DNA of 64,000 nt from Clostridiales bacterium (lineage in GTDB: Bacteria > Bacillota > Clostridia > Lachnospirales > Lachnospiraceae), in the NCBI GenBank assembly GCA_020859985.1, contig JAJBVD010000035.1, positions 50,235 through 114,234 of the forward strand, read 5' to 3'. The notes below the pieces were generated by a model, which worked only from the letters and a program-made list of their open reading frames with translations, searched no databases and was not told the DNA's origin. Shown here in pieces: positions 25,889 through 35,744 of this stretch (positions within the stretch are counted from its first letter, which is position 1; every line of letters starts with the position of its first letter). Position numbers and translations under genes: made by a program.

Positions 25889-27214
25889 CTACTCGGTTGG
25901 TGTTACCTCCTGCGCCGCCTCTTCATTGGAGGACGCAAAGGCTTCTATGGCCTCGTTCATGTTTCCCATCAGCGCGTCCGTGAAGTCGGAATTGTAGTAG
26001 ACTTCCCAGGTGGATCCATTGTTTGAAAATGTCAGAGTGACGTCCGTGGAGATGGTATCGGTGTTTTCCTGCAGTGCTTCGAGAAGCATCCGGGAGGTCT
26101 CGTTAGAAAATGTGACAGAGCTGTCCCGGATGGATTGAGTCGTTGAGGCATATTGAAGGAGAGATTTCTTGTAGCTGGTCAGTACGCTGGTCATATCAAC
26201 GCTGGTGACGCGGACGACAGCTTCAGCCTGATCTCCGTCTTCGGTGCACCGCAGGATCTCATAGTCAAAAGCATCCGTCAGCTGACGGATGTATTCCTCG
26301 TCGATCAGAGAATAGTATTCTGTATTGTAGGTGGCAAAGACATCTTCAATGTCAAGATAATCCATCCATTCATCCGCATTCAGTTCCAGAAGTGCATCCA
26401 GATGGATCGTGAGGACCTCGGAGGCAGACAGGATATAAGGGTCGTTCATATAAGAGATAAATCCCCCGACCAGATCATCTTCCAGCTCGGAGTCAGAAAG
26501 GATCGTCCATATTTTATTTTCTTTCCTGAGATGGAAAATAGCGGTGGTAACGACAGTCTCATAGGTGTTAGAGGATAGGGTATCGCGCAGAAGCCGGTAA
26601 TAGTCCCCTGTAGTGGCTTCCTCTGTGTCTTTCGGATAGATTTCCACAGACTTCTTCAAAATTTCAGTACAAAGATCCTGTGCAAGTGTTTTGGCGTCAA
26701 TATTTGAGATCTGCACTGTGACAGTGGCTTCATCTCCAACAATTTCTTCATTATGTATGCTGTATGTGAAGTTCTCAAAGAAAAGATCAACGGCCTCGGT
26801 CGCGTCAGAACTGATCTCGCCGGTAGCCAGACTGGAATTCATCAGGCTTTCATAGGAGACGAAAGAGGTGATCGTGCTTTCATCAAGCGCCTGGATCAGA
26901 GAAAGCTCCTGCTGGACAGCCTGCGTGGGGCGTTCCATTTCCTGCTTGTTCCAGAGATAGAACAAGGTGACAAGGAGCATCTGTATGACCAGAATAACGG
27001 GTATCCCGATGGAAAACTTCAGCTTTTTTGTCTTGTGGTGGAACAGGTACATACCGACAAAAATGCCGACACTTCCGAACAGCGCGGCAACAATGAACAG
27101 TGTACGCTCCGGGATCCGCCATTTTTTTCGCCGTGCCCGAAGCTTATCTGCTCCCATAAGAATCAATCCGATCAGGTTTATTACAATAACATATGTAATC
27201 AGGATAATCTCCAT
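25889..27214 (-). CDS. DUF1294 membrane domain fused to a large extracellular domain
   Basis: The start is the ATG at 27214, behind GGAGG; an upstream alternative at 27265 has no ribosome site. The 441 residues begin with a DUF1294-like module (about 1-75: two helices, the basic KLRARRKKWRIPERTLF and GSVGIFVGMYLFHHKTKKLKF), then another helix (about 78-98). The remaining 340 residues are acidic, Thr/Ser/Glu-rich and lie outside the membrane. They hold two related units, each with a pattern of DALLELNADEW or DESTITSF then SVEIYPKDTEE or VVTTAIFHLRKENKIW. They resemble the secreted DUF5105/DUF4878 type of lipoprotein domains. DUF1294 proteins are normally about 90 residues, so the fusion is odd. 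A strong promoter lies at 27250-27278. Confidence 0.72.
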   Translation of the reverse strand: MEIILITYVIVINLIGLILMGADKLRARRKKWRIPERTLFIVAALFGSVGIFVGMYLFHHKTKKLKFSIGIPVILVIQMLLVTLFYLWNKQEMERPTQAVQQELSLIQALDESTITSFVSYESLMNSSLATGEISSDATEAVDLFFENFTYSIHNEEIVGDEATVTVQISNIDAKTLAQDLCTEILKKSVEIYPKDTEEATTGDYYRLLRDTLSSNTYETVVTTAIFHLRKENKIWTILSDSELEDDLVGGFISYMNDPYILSASEVLTIHLDALLELNADEWMDYLDIEDVFATYNTEYYSLIDEEYIRQLTDAFDYEILRCTEDGDQAEAVVRVTSVDMTSVLTSYKKSLLQYASTTQSIRDSSVTFSNETSRMLLEALQENTDTISTDVTLTFSNNGSTWEVYYNSDFTDALMGNMNEAIEAFASSNEEAAQEVTPTE

Positions 27215-27249
27215 CTCAGCCTCCATCAATAAGTACCCAGATGAAACAG

Positions 27250-27278
27250 ATTTTACACGATTCAAAAGACTTTGTCAA
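27250..27278 (-). promoter_or_regulatory. Promoter of the DUF1294 fusion gene
   Basis: On the minus strand, TTGACA (27278-27273) and TAAAAT (27255-27250) with a 17-bp spacer, a near-consensus sigma-A promoter. Confidence 0.75.
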
Positions 27279-27421
27279 ATATTACTTTCAAAAGTACTGC
27301 TGGTTTCCATTTAAAAGAGTTCCCATTTGAACCGTATCAGTCAAAAAAAGACAAAATTCGACTCGAAAAGTGCTAAGTTGACCGTCGGAGACGGACATTT
27401 GAAAAAATGAGACGAACAGTC

Positions 27422-27450
27422 TTGACTTTTAAGGGAATGCAAAGTATGAT
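27422..27450 (+). promoter_or_regulatory. Promoter of glyA
   Basis: TTGACT (27422-27427) and TATGAT (27445-27450) with a 17-bp spacer, about 100 bp before glyA. Together with the divergent promoter this accounts for the 338-bp gap; no riboswitch was recognised in it. Confidence 0.75.
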
Positions 27451-27552
27451 AACCGAGGTGTGCAAAAATGCCGCTGACTGCCGATCCGCGTGATGTATTT
27501 GGCGGAGTGCCGGTCATAAGAGGAAAAGATTAGATAATAAGGAGAGAACGGG

Positions 27553-28791
27553 ATGTATTCATTGGATGAAGTGCGGCGCGTGGACAGCGAGATCGCAGAC
27601 GCCATTGTCGCAGAGCAGGAAAGACAGAACAGCCATATTGAGCTGATCGCTTCTGAAAACTGGGTTTCTAAGGCTGTGATGGCCGCAATGGGAAGCCCTT
27701 TGACAAATAAATATGCGGAAGGATATCCCGGAAAACGCTATTATGGCGGCTGCGAATGCGTGGATGTGGTAGAGAATCTGGCGAGAGAGCGTGCGATGGA
27801 GTTGTTTGGATGCACCTACGCGAATGTTCAGCCGCACTCCGGCGCGCAGGCAAATATGGCTGTTTTCTTTGCGCTGCTTAAGCCGGGCGATAAGGTTATG
27901 GGCATGAATCTTTCACAGGGCGGACATCTGTCACATGGCAGCCCTGCCAATTTTTCCGGAGCTTATTTTGACGTTACCCCCTATGGCGTGAATGACGAAG
28001 GCTTCATTGATTATGACGAAGTCAGAAGGATCGCGCTTGAGTGTCGTCCGAAGATGATTGTTGCGGGTGCGAGTGCCTATGCGCGTACCATTGATTTTAA
28101 GCGCTTTCGTGAGATAGCGGATGAGGTGGGAGCTTATCTTATGGTAGATATCGCTCACATCGCCGGCCTTGTGGCGGCGGGTGTTCACCCGAGCCCGATC
28201 CCGTATGCGCATGTCACAACGACAACGACGCACAAGACGTTGCGCGGACCGCGCGGCGGACTGATTCTTTCTGATGCGGAGTTTGCGAAAAAGGCGAACT
28301 TCAATAAAGCTATCTTTCCGGGAGTTCAGGGCGGCCCTCTGATGCATGTGATCGCGGCAAAGGCAGTCTGCTTTAAAGAGGCGCTGCAGCCGGAATTTAA
28401 GGAATATCAGCAGAATGTTGCAAAGAACGCGAAGGCTCTCTGTGCCGGTCTGATGAACCGTGGGATCCGCATTGTTTCCGGCGGCACGGACAATCATCTG
28501 ATGCTGGTAGATCTGACAAGCGTCGGCAGGACGGGCAAGGAAGTAGAGAACCTTCTGGATTCTGTAAATATCACCTGCAATAAGAACACGATTCCGAATG
28601 ATCCGCAGTCCGCGTTTGTGACAAGCGGTGTGCGTCTAGGTACGCCGGCTGTGACGTCCCGCGGCATGAATGAGCAGGATATGGACGTCATCGCGGAAGC
28701 AATCGCCTGCATGCTGAACGCAGAGCCGGGCTGTGAGGAGAAAGCGAGGGGACTGGTGAAGTCTCTGACGGAGAAGTACCCACTGATTTAA
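27553..28791 (+). CDS. glyA: Serine hydroxymethyltransferase
   Basis: PLP enzyme interconverting serine and glycine while charging tetrahydrofolate with a one-carbon unit, which feeds purine synthesis. The 412-residue protein has the SHMT features [41 protein letters not shown], the DIAHIAGL segment and the PLP lysine in [14 protein letters not shown] (about 221-234). AAGGAGA precedes the ATG. It stands alone between its promoter and a terminator. Confidence 0.97.
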   Translation: MYSLDEVRRVDSEIADAIVAEQERQNSHIELIASENWVSKAVMAAMGSPLTNKYAEGYPGKRYYGGCECVDVVENLARERAMELFGCTYANVQPHSGAQANMAVFFALLKPGDKVMGMNLSQGGHLSHGSPANFSGAYFDVTPYGVNDEGFIDYDEVRRIALECRPKMIVAGASAYARTIDFKRFREIADEVGAYLMVDIAHIAGLVAAGVHPSPIPYAHVTTTTTHKTLRGPRGGLILSDAEFAKKANFNKAIFPGVQGGPLMHVIAAKAVCFKEALQPEFKEYQQNVAKNAKALCAGLMNRGIRIVSGGTDNHLMLVDLTSVGRTGKEVENLLDSVNITCNKNTIPNDPQSAFVTSGVRLGTPAVTSRGMNEQDMDVIAEAIACMLNAEPGCEEKARGLVKSLTEKYPLI

Positions 28792-28810
28792 GGTTTTTCT
28801 GGAGATTGAG

Positions 28811-28844
28811 GCTGCCGCCGGATACATGCCGACGGCAGTTTTTT
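28811..28844 (+). terminator. Intrinsic terminator after glyA
   Basis: CTGCCGCCGG pairs with CCGACGGCAG (one mismatch) and TTTTTT follows, 20 bp past the glyA stop. Confidence 0.85.
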
Positions 28845-28889
28845 ATGGGTGCAATGAAAGCGAATCGCTGCGCGATGGGCGCGGCCTGC

Positions 28890-28916
28890 GTCCATACTTA
28901 CGCTGCAAGTATGGAC
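28890..28916. repeat. Perfect 10-bp hairpin in the glyA-adaptor gap
   Basis: GTCCATACTT and AAGTATGGAC around the 7-nt loop ACGCTGC. No U-run follows. Function unknown. Confidence 0.45.
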
Positions 28917-29041
28917 ATGTGATACAGATACCGGTGAAAATTCAATGAAGTTCAGTAAGAATTAAGAAAAATAGAATGTTATTTTGATTTGAATGTGCTA
29001 TAGTTAGGAACAGAAAATCTTGCCTGGAGGGAAACGTTTTT

Positions 29042-30520
29042 ATGAAAAAAGTGATTATTACGCTGATTGTGTTGGCTCTGCTTGGCGGAGGCGGATATGT
29101 TGCGTATTATTATTTTTACGGGAGTACGCTGACGGAGCAGACACGTGTTTCCTCAGACAGCGATGACGCGGTCTATGTGGAGACGGTCTCTTCGATCACC
29201 GGTTACGGCACCGGATCAGGTATCCTTGAACGTTTTTCCGGTGAGGTTGAGGCACAGGCGACGCTGGAGATTCAGCTGGACTCGGACCGCACGCTGGATG
29301 AGTGTTATGTAGAGGAAGGAGATATCGTAGAAGAGGGACAGAAGCTTTTCTCCTATGATACTCAGGAGGACGAGGATCAGATCGCACAGGCGGAGATTGA
29401 TATAGAGAGAAGTGAGATGGACATCGAGTCCTATGAGACGCAGATCACGCAGCAGGAGAAGCTGATGAACAGCGCTACGGACGAAGATGAAAAGACGGAG
29501 GCCTATCTTGAGGTTCTGTCGCTGCAGAATTCGATTCGTCAGCTGGAATACGATATTGAATCAAAGCAAAAGGAGATTGAAAGTCTGAAGGCTTCGATCG
29601 AGGACGCTGTGGTAACGGCCGAGATGGGCGGGATCATACAGTCGATTAATGATCCTTCTACGGAATCGGAGACCTATTCAACTTCAGAATCCACCACATA
29701 CATAACAATTCTGGCGGAGGGAGACTACCGGATCAAAGGTACGGTAAATGAGCTGAATATCTCCAACATTGATGAAGGAATGCAGATGATCGTGTATTCT
29801 CGTGTGGATTCCACACAGACATGGACAGGGACAATCAGCGAGATCAGCACGGAGCAGGACGAGAATGAAGATGAATATTACTATTATTCCTCTTCATCAG
29901 ACACATCCACCTACACTTTTTATGTAGAGCTGGACTCTTCGGAGGGATTGCTTCTTGGTCAACACGTATATATGGAAGAGGATGCCGGACAGTCAGAGCA
30001 GAAATCCGGTCTGTGGCTGTCAGAATTTTATATTACAATAGAAGACGATGGCGCTTATGTATGGCTGGCAAATATGTCAAATGTCATAGAGAAGCACGAA
30101 ATTACGCTTGGCGACTATGATGAATACCTCAGTGAGTATGAGATCGTGGATGGACTGGATGCGGACGATTATATCGCCTTTCCGTCGGATACGATATCAG
30201 AGGGAGATCCGGTATATTACTTTGATATCGCTCCTGTGACTGACAGCAGTGATTCAGATGATGATTATGATGATTCGGATTACGATGATCTTGATGCGGA
30301 CGGAGAGTTGGATGAAGAACTGGATGGCACCTATTATTATGACGCGGACTCCGGCGAGTACTACGAGATGGAGGAAGACGACGAGGACTATCTGGATGAT
30401 GAAGATTACGATGATGACGAATATTATGATGAGGACTATGAAGACGACGAATATTATGATGAGTATTACGACGAGGATGACGACGAATACGCAGATTATG
30501 AGGTATATGAGGAAGAGTGA
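29042..30520 (+). CDS. Membrane-anchored adaptor (MacA/HlyD family) of an ABC exporter, with acidic tail
   Basis: Extracytoplasmic adaptor of a MacAB-like ABC system. The 492 residues start with a signal anchor (about 4-28). Then come a lipoyl half-motif (GDIVEEGQKLFSYDTQEDE, about 95-115), a coiled-coil hairpin (about 115-190), the second half (VVTAEMGGIIQSIND), and beta-barrel and membrane-proximal domains to about 395. The last 90 residues are almost only Asp, Glu and Tyr, a tail foreign to the family. It starts the cluster behind GGAGG, with an extended -10 box (TGCTATAGT, 28996-29004). The ATPase, a second adaptor and the permease follow on the same strand. Confidence 0.85.
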   Translation: MKKVIITLIVLALLGGGGYVAYYYFYGSTLTEQTRVSSDSDDAVYVETVSSITGYGTGSGILERFSGEVEAQATLEIQLDSDRTLDECYVEEGDIVEEGQKLFSYDTQEDEDQIAQAEIDIERSEMDIESYETQITQQEKLMNSATDEDEKTEAYLEVLSLQNSIRQLEYDIESKQKEIESLKASIEDAVVTAEMGGIIQSINDPSTESETYSTSESTTYITILAEGDYRIKGTVNELNISNIDEGMQMIVYSRVDSTQTWTGTISEISTEQDENEDEYYYYSSSSDTSTYTFYVELDSSEGLLLGQHVYMEEDAGQSEQKSGLWLSEFYITIEDDGAYVWLANMSNVIEKHEITLGDYDEYLSEYEIVDGLDADDYIAFPSDTISEGDPVYYFDIAPVTDSSDSDDDYDDSDYDDLDADGELDEELDGTYYYDADSGEYYEMEEDDEDYLDDEDYDDDEYYDEDYEDDEYYDEYYDEDDDEYADYEVYEEE

Positions 30521-30586
30521 CGTATAAAGGCATTGAACAGTGTCTGATTGCAGTGGAACGGATAAAGGAGGCAGAGTGCAGACCTT

Positions 30587-31462
30587 ATGATATTGAGACT
30601 CGAGCATATTTATAAGGATTATATACTTGGAAAGCTGACGGTACCCGCGCTGAAGGATGTCTCGCTGAACGTGGAGGAGGGCGAGTATCTGGCGGTCATG
30701 GGACCGTCCGGATCCGGTAAGTCCACTTTGATGAACATTATTGGATGTCTGGATCGGCCGACCTCCGGGCATTATGAACTATCCGGTCAGAATGTCATGG
30801 GGTTAAGCGATGCGCAGCTTGCGGATCTGCGGCTTAAGAGCCTTGGCTTTGTATTTCAGAATTTTCAGCTGCTTCCCCGTATGACGGCCCTCGACAATGT
30901 TGCACTGCCGCTGGTTTATGCCGGTGTGCGCAAAAAGGTGCGCCGCCAGAGGGCGAAAGAAGCGCTGGAACGTGTGGGGCTGGAGGAACGTATGTCTTTC
31001 CGGCCGACCCAGCTCTCCGGCGGGCAGAAGCAGAGGGTGGCTATCGCACGTGCGATGGTGAATCAGCCTTCTATCCTGCTTGCTGATGAACCGACCGGAG
31101 CATTGGACTCGAAATCCGGGCAGCAGATCATGGAATTGTTTCAGAAGCTGAATGACGAGGGCGTGACAGTGATCATGATCACGCATGACCGCAACATTGC
31201 CGGCCACGCAAAGCGAATTGTTGACATCTTTGACGGGGAACTGAAAGCGCATGTTGACATTCCGATACAACCCTCTTATCCGGACAGAGAAATCGTAAAC
31301 GCTGCTGAGAAAGAGACAGTCAAAGAGACAGACAAACAGACAGAGAAACAGATTATTATAGAACCGGAAAAACAGCTGGAACCTGAGTCGGAAAAGCAAT
31401 CAGCACAAGAACCGGAGCAAAATGTGGAACAGGATGCAAAAAGCCGGGAGGTGACAGAATGA
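30587..31462 (+). CDS. ABC transporter ATP-binding protein, MacB/LolD type
   Basis: The 291-residue ATPase has Walker A MGPSGSGKST (about 38-47), the Q-loop VFQNFQLLPRMT, the LSGGQKQRVAIARA signature, Walker B ILLADEPTGALDS and the H-loop MITHDRN. This sequence style is that of MacB-type export ATPases that pair with FtsX-like permeases. The core ends near residue 235; a 55-residue charged, Lys/Glu/Gln-rich tail of low complexity follows. The stop overlaps the start of the next adaptor (ATGA). The ATG lies 16 bp after AAGGAGG, a long spacing. Confidence 0.92.
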   Translation: MILRLEHIYKDYILGKLTVPALKDVSLNVEEGEYLAVMGPSGSGKSTLMNIIGCLDRPTSGHYELSGQNVMGLSDAQLADLRLKSLGFVFQNFQLLPRMTALDNVALPLVYAGVRKKVRRQRAKEALERVGLEERMSFRPTQLSGGQKQRVAIARAMVNQPSILLADEPTGALDSKSGQQIMELFQKLNDEGVTVIMITHDRNIAGHAKRIVDIFDGELKAHVDIPIQPSYPDREIVNAAEKETVKETDKQTEKQIIIEPEKQLEPESEKQSAQEPEQNVEQDAKSREVTE

Positions 31463-34317
31463 AAATTCGAACAGCGATCATCAGCGTGGTCGTTTCGGGT
31501 GCGCTGATCGCCGGAGGCATTTATGCGGCGTATTATACAGTGGGGCTTGGGAAAAAAAAGTCTGTCGAGGTTGTTCCGGTTCGTTATGTTTATATGGATC
31601 TCTCATATTATTATGATGAGGATTCCATGTATGGCACTGTGACATCCAGAGTATCCCAGAACATTACACTTGAAGCGGATTATCCGATTGAGGAGATCTA
31701 TGTGTCTGCAGGGGATGAGGTGACTGAGGGCACAGAGCTCTTTTCCTATGACATGACGGAGCAGGAGATTCAGCTGGAAGCGCTGGAGATTGAGCAGCAG
31801 ACAAATCAGCTTCGGCTAAAACAGAGACAGAAAGAGCTGGCGAAGTACACGGGGACGAGTACAACCAGCACAACCGCTTCTCTGGAGGATACGTCGACAG
31901 TGCTGACCTCGTCCGCCAACGTATCTTCTGATGAGATAGAGACCGGTTTGGAGGAGGCAGGTACGGGGGCTGACAGCTTAGCTGCAGAATCTGCCGTTTC
32001 AGAGATGACAGCGCAGGAGTCTGCGGTGTCAGAGAATGGAATAACGACGGCAGAGGAATCCGGGACGATCATTGAAGATGAAACGGAAGACACCGGGAAT
32101 TCTTCTGATGATTCCGGGAATTCCGGAACAGGAGATTCCGGTTTGACGATCGAATCGGAAGACTATACAGAGGAACAATACCTCTCTTATGTCACGAATT
32201 TTGAGTCTTTGATGTCTTCGCTACAGGCTTACATCAGCTCATGCGGCGAGAATCTTTCGGATTTTTCTTCAGAAGAAATAGAGACGATAGGGGCATATCT
32301 TCTGGGCGGCGACGACGTGAGCTACCCTGTAGTGACTTATTATCGGTCTAATCTTGCCGGAAGCAGTACATTGAATGTGACGAATTCTTCCGGAGAGACG
32401 ATAGAGGTGACAACGTATCCTCTTCTGGATGCCGTTACAGCACTTCTGTCAGAAAGTCAGCTTTCAACCTTGCAGTCCGCTGTTGATCTGATGGATACAT
32501 ACCATGCTCTTTACGTGGATTTGCTGATTAATGCGCTGTCCGGAAAATCAGGCGATGCTTTCACCGCCGCAGTGGCAGAGGCGAGAGCCGTGTACGATAA
32601 TCTGAGCGGCGATGCTATGGCCAAAGTGACACTGCTTTCTTCGCTGGAAGCTTATGAGGCACAGGCAGTTGATTCTTTGATTCAGAGCGCGGCAGATCTG
32701 GCCGAGAGCGGAGACGAGTCAGCATTTGCGGCTGCAGTAGCTGCCGCCAGGACCGCGTATAACGGTTTAAGTACTGTTTATAATAGTCTGGGCTCCGGAG
32801 CCCAGAGCAGGGTTACTCTGTTATCTGTTCTGAAAATACTGGAGGCACAGATGACTGGGGAAAGCGAATCAGAAAGTGAATCTGAGACAGAAGCGGAGGA
32901 TGTGGACATTGCAGCGCGGGTCAGCGCCTTTCTTCTGATGGCTGATGCGATTTTTGCTGAGTCCGCCGCACCGGCTGCAGCAGATTATCAGAATGCGATC
33001 GCATTTTATCAGATGTATCTGGCTGTGGCGCAGGCAGACATCGAAGGTGTTGATGCGACGATGGAAGAATATTCTTTAAGCGACGAGACCACGGCGTATC
33101 TGGCCGGCCTTGGCACAGACGGCTCGGTCACTGCTGTGGAGCTTACTTCAGAATATCAGGATATTTGTCTTGTTTATGTAAAATATCTGGTATCCGCACT
33201 GGATCCTTTGACAATGACCAGTGAAGATCTGTCCGCAGCACAGGCAGCTTATGATCAGCTTGGTACCGCATGGCAGCTTCTGGTCGATGACGAGACACCG
33301 TCGGTATCGGATTACCTGACTGCATACGACATTGTTTTGCGAATCCAGGCGCTGGATTCCACATCAGAAGATTTTATGACGGAGCTTTCTGCTCTTTATA
33401 CGGAGTACCTTTCTCTGACAGTGGAACAGCTGGGACTGATATGGAACATTGATATACTTGTGGAGCTTTTTTCACAGTATGGTTTACTGACTGCGGAAAA
33501 TGAGACGGAATCCGAATCGGAGACAGAGACGGAGTTTTTCTGGGATGACAGCTACGACTCCTATGATTCGGACGACAGCATGACGGCTGAAGAGCTGCAG
33601 GAGACGATCTCGGCACTCGAAGAGGCCATTAAAGGATATGAGCTGGATATTCGGGAAACTGAGCTGGAGCTTGAGCAAAAACAGCGCGAAGTGGATAAAA
33701 AGGTGGTAACTGCGACACTGGATGGTACGGTCGTCAGCATCGGGGATGAGGATGGTAATTCCGAAGGGGATTATTTTGCTGTGATTTCCAATACGACGGG
33801 GCTCTATGCAAAAGGCTGGATCAGTGAACTTGCCCTTGATACGGTTAATGTGGGTGATACCATCTCCGGCGTGACGGATTATGGCGACACATTTACTGCG
33901 GTTATCAAGGAAGTTTCTGAATATCCGGATCCGAACGGAGTGTATTATGTCTATTCAGGAAACACAAATGCATCCTATTATGCTTTCTACGCTCTGATTG
34001 AAGACGCAGAGGGGATTGAGGAGGGTTATGCGGATCTGACCCTATCCAATGCATATGCGGATACGTCCGACAGCATTTATCTGGAAGCTTATTTTGTGCG
34101 GAAGGACAGCACAGGCAACAGCTATGTATACGTGGAGGGAGACGACGGAACGCTGGAAATGCGGTATGTGACGATCGGGCAGTCTCCTTCAGAGTATTAT
34201 GTGAAGATTCAGGGCGGTTTAAGCCTGTCGGATTACATCGCATTTCCTTACGGAGATGATGTTTATGCAGGAGCTCCAACTGAGGAGGTTGATGAGCTGG
34301 ACATTTATGATAGCTGA
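31459..34317 (+). CDS. Giant membrane-anchored adaptor (MacA/HlyD-like) with a 580-residue insertion
   Basis: At 952 residues it is more than twice the normal adaptor length. It has an N-terminal anchor (about 5-28), the first lipoyl half (YPIEEIYVSAGDEVTEGTELFSYD, about 75-98) and the rising helix (about 100-130). It closes with the descending helix (about 710-745), the second lipoyl half (VVTATLDGTVVSIGDEDG, about 747-765), a beta barrel and a membrane-proximal domain. Between them lie about 580 extra residues: a Ser/Thr/Glu-rich linker, then several helical units with the theme AAVAEARAVYDNLSG...VTLLSSLEAYEAQ, and two SESESET runs. The insertion replaces the tip of the hairpin that normally contacts a partner. 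It overlaps the ATPase gene by 4 bp. Confidence 0.82.
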   Translation: MKIRTAIISVVVSGALIAGGIYAAYYTVGLGKKKSVEVVPVRYVYMDLSYYYDEDSMYGTVTSRVSQNITLEADYPIEEIYVSAGDEVTEGTELFSYDMTEQEIQLEALEIEQQTNQLRLKQRQKELAKYTGTSTTSTTASLEDTSTVLTSSANVSSDEIETGLEEAGTGADSLAAESAVSEMTAQESAVSENGITTAEESGTIIEDETEDTGNSSDDSGNSGTGDSGLTIESEDYTEEQYLSYVTNFESLMSSLQAYISSCGENLSDFSSEEIETIGAYLLGGDDVSYPVVTYYRSNLAGSSTLNVTNSSGETIEVTTYPLLDAVTALLSESQLSTLQSAVDLMDTYHALYVDLLINALSGKSGDAFTAAVAEARAVYDNLSGDAMAKVTLLSSLEAYEAQAVDSLIQSAADLAESGDESAFAAAVAAARTAYNGLSTVYNSLGSGAQSRVTLLSVLKILEAQMTGESESESESETEAEDVDIAARVSAFLLMADAIFAESAAPAAADYQNAIAFYQMYLAVAQADIEGVDATMEEYSLSDETTAYLAGLGTDGSVTAVELTSEYQDICLVYVKYLVSALDPLTMTSEDLSAAQAAYDQLGTAWQLLVDDETPSVSDYLTAYDIVLRIQALDSTSEDFMTELSALYTEYLSLTVEQLGLIWNIDILVELFSQYGLLTAENETESESETETEFFWDDSYDSYDSDDSMTAEELQETISALEEAIKGYELDIRETELELEQKQREVDKKVVTATLDGTVVSIGDEDGNSEGDYFAVISNTTGLYAKGWISELALDTVNVGDTISGVTDYGDTFTAVIKEVSEYPDPNGVYYVYSGNTNASYYAFYALIEDAEGIEEGYADLTLSNAYADTSDSIYLEAYFVRKDSTGNSYVYVEGDDGTLEMRYVTIGQSPSEYYVKIQGGLSLSDYIAFPYGDDVYAGAPTEEVDELDIYDS

Positions 34318-34410
34318 TGTTTCACTGGCTGAAAGGCAGCGGTGAGAGCATCGGCTGGGCCGTGACAGGAAAAAGGCTGTGCAGACAGAGTTCAATCGGA
34401 GGTGTGAATT

Positions 34411-35667
34411 TTGCTTGAAAATCTGAGATTATCTTTTCAGAGTATCTGGGCGCATAAGATGCGTTCATTCTTGACCATGCTTGGAATTATCATCGGTATC
34501 GCGGCAATTATTGCGATTGTTTCTACTATTAAGGGAACAAATGACGAGTTAAAAAACGAGCTGATCGGTTCCGGAAGTAATACAGTTAATATCAAACTGA
34601 AAGAGAATGGTAATGATCTTTACATTTATTCATCTTCCGACCTCCCGTATGGAGTACCGCAGGTGCCGGATTCCATTAGGGAACAGATTCTCGCGCTTGA
34701 TACGGTGGAATCTGTGACCTGCTACACGAGCCGGAGCAGTGTGAGCGGCATATATTATCTGAACGATGAAATTTCATACCCGTCAATACTGGGAATCGAT
34801 ACCAGCTATTTTGCGACAGCAGGATATACGATTCGCTCAGGACGTGGATTTGTAGAAGATGATTATACGGAATTCCGTACGGTGATCATCATTGATTCGA
34901 TTATCGCCGACAATTATTTCCCGAATGAGGATCCGGTCGGAAAGACGTTGGAAATCAGCGGCACACCATTTACGATTATCGGCGTGGTTATAGAGACAGA
35001 CTCGTATGAAGCTTCTATTGATTCCGTGGATGACTATTATACCTATGCGAGTCCGGAAGCGGGAAAGCTTTTTGTTACGAGTGCGGCCTGGCCGATGCTG
35101 TACTGCTTTGACGAGCCGGAGAATGTGATCGTTAAGGCGACAAGTACGGATGATATGGAAAATGCCGGCTCAAAGACGGAGGATATCCTGAACTCTATGA
35201 TCTCCAGCTCGCAGTCGGATGTGGAATATGACGCGGAGAATCTGCTCACGCAGGCAGAACAGCTTGAAACACTGACCAGCTCGACCAATATTCAGCTGAT
35301 CTGGATTGCCAGCATTTCGCTTTTGGTCGGCGGCATCGGTGTTATGAATATCATGATGGTTTCCGTGACGGAACGAACCAGTGAGATTGGTCTGAAGAAG
35401 GCAATCGGGGCGAGAAAGGGTGCCATCCTCGGGCAGTTCCTGACAGAGTCCGTTGTGCTGACCAGCATCGGCGGGGCTCTTGGCGTAGGGGCAGGTATCG
35501 GCATGGCCTATATCATAAACAAGATATCCGGGGTGGCAGTCGCGATCAGTATTCCTGCTTCTGCAATCGCAGTGCTGTTTTCGATGCTGATTGGAATCGT
35601 GTTCGGCCTGATGCCATCCATGAAGGCCGCAAATCTTGACCCGATCGAGGCACTGCGAAGAGAATGA
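34411..35667 (+). CDS. ABC transporter permease, MacB/FtsX family
   Basis: The 418-residue membrane subunit has the MacB layout: a first membrane helix (about 18-42, MLGIIIGIAAIIAIVSTI), a large extracytoplasmic MacB-PCD domain (about 45-285) and three C-terminal helices (about 290-410) with the FtsX signature GGIGVMNIMMVSVTERTSEIGLKKAIGARKG. It starts with TTG at 34411 behind CGGAGG. Together with the ATPase and two adaptors it would form an export or mechanotransmission complex; no substrate gene or two-component system is adjacent. The hairpin at 35745 lies 78 bp downstream. Confidence 0.92.
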   Translation: MLENLRLSFQSIWAHKMRSFLTMLGIIIGIAAIIAIVSTIKGTNDELKNELIGSGSNTVNIKLKENGNDLYIYSSSDLPYGVPQVPDSIREQILALDTVESVTCYTSRSSVSGIYYLNDEISYPSILGIDTSYFATAGYTIRSGRGFVEDDYTEFRTVIIIDSIIADNYFPNEDPVGKTLEISGTPFTIIGVVIETDSYEASIDSVDDYYTYASPEAGKLFVTSAAWPMLYCFDEPENVIVKATSTDDMENAGSKTEDILNSMISSSQSDVEYDAENLLTQAEQLETLTSSTNIQLIWIASISLLVGGIGVMNIMMVSVTERTSEIGLKKAIGARKGAILGQFLTESVVLTSIGGALGVGAGIGMAYIINKISGVAVAISIPASAIAVLFSMLIGIVFGLMPSMKAANLDPIEALRRE

Positions 35668-35705
35668 TGTAATGAACGGCAAAGCCACAGATTGCCTGCC
35701 TTGCA

Positions 35706-35741
35706 GAACTTTTATGGGAACTTTTATCGGAACTTTTATTC
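35706..35741. repeat. Three tandem 12-bp repeats
   Basis: GAACTTTTATGG, GAACTTTTATCG and GAACTTTTATTC follow each other directly upstream of the hairpin at 35745. Confidence 0.6.
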
Positions 35742-35744
35742 AAA

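Noticed and set aside
30129..30772. Open frames opposite the acidic tail of the first adaptor (His/Arg-rich or Ile/Val-rich)
   Set aside because: Direct consequence of the GAT/GAC/GAA/TAT repeats on the coding strand.
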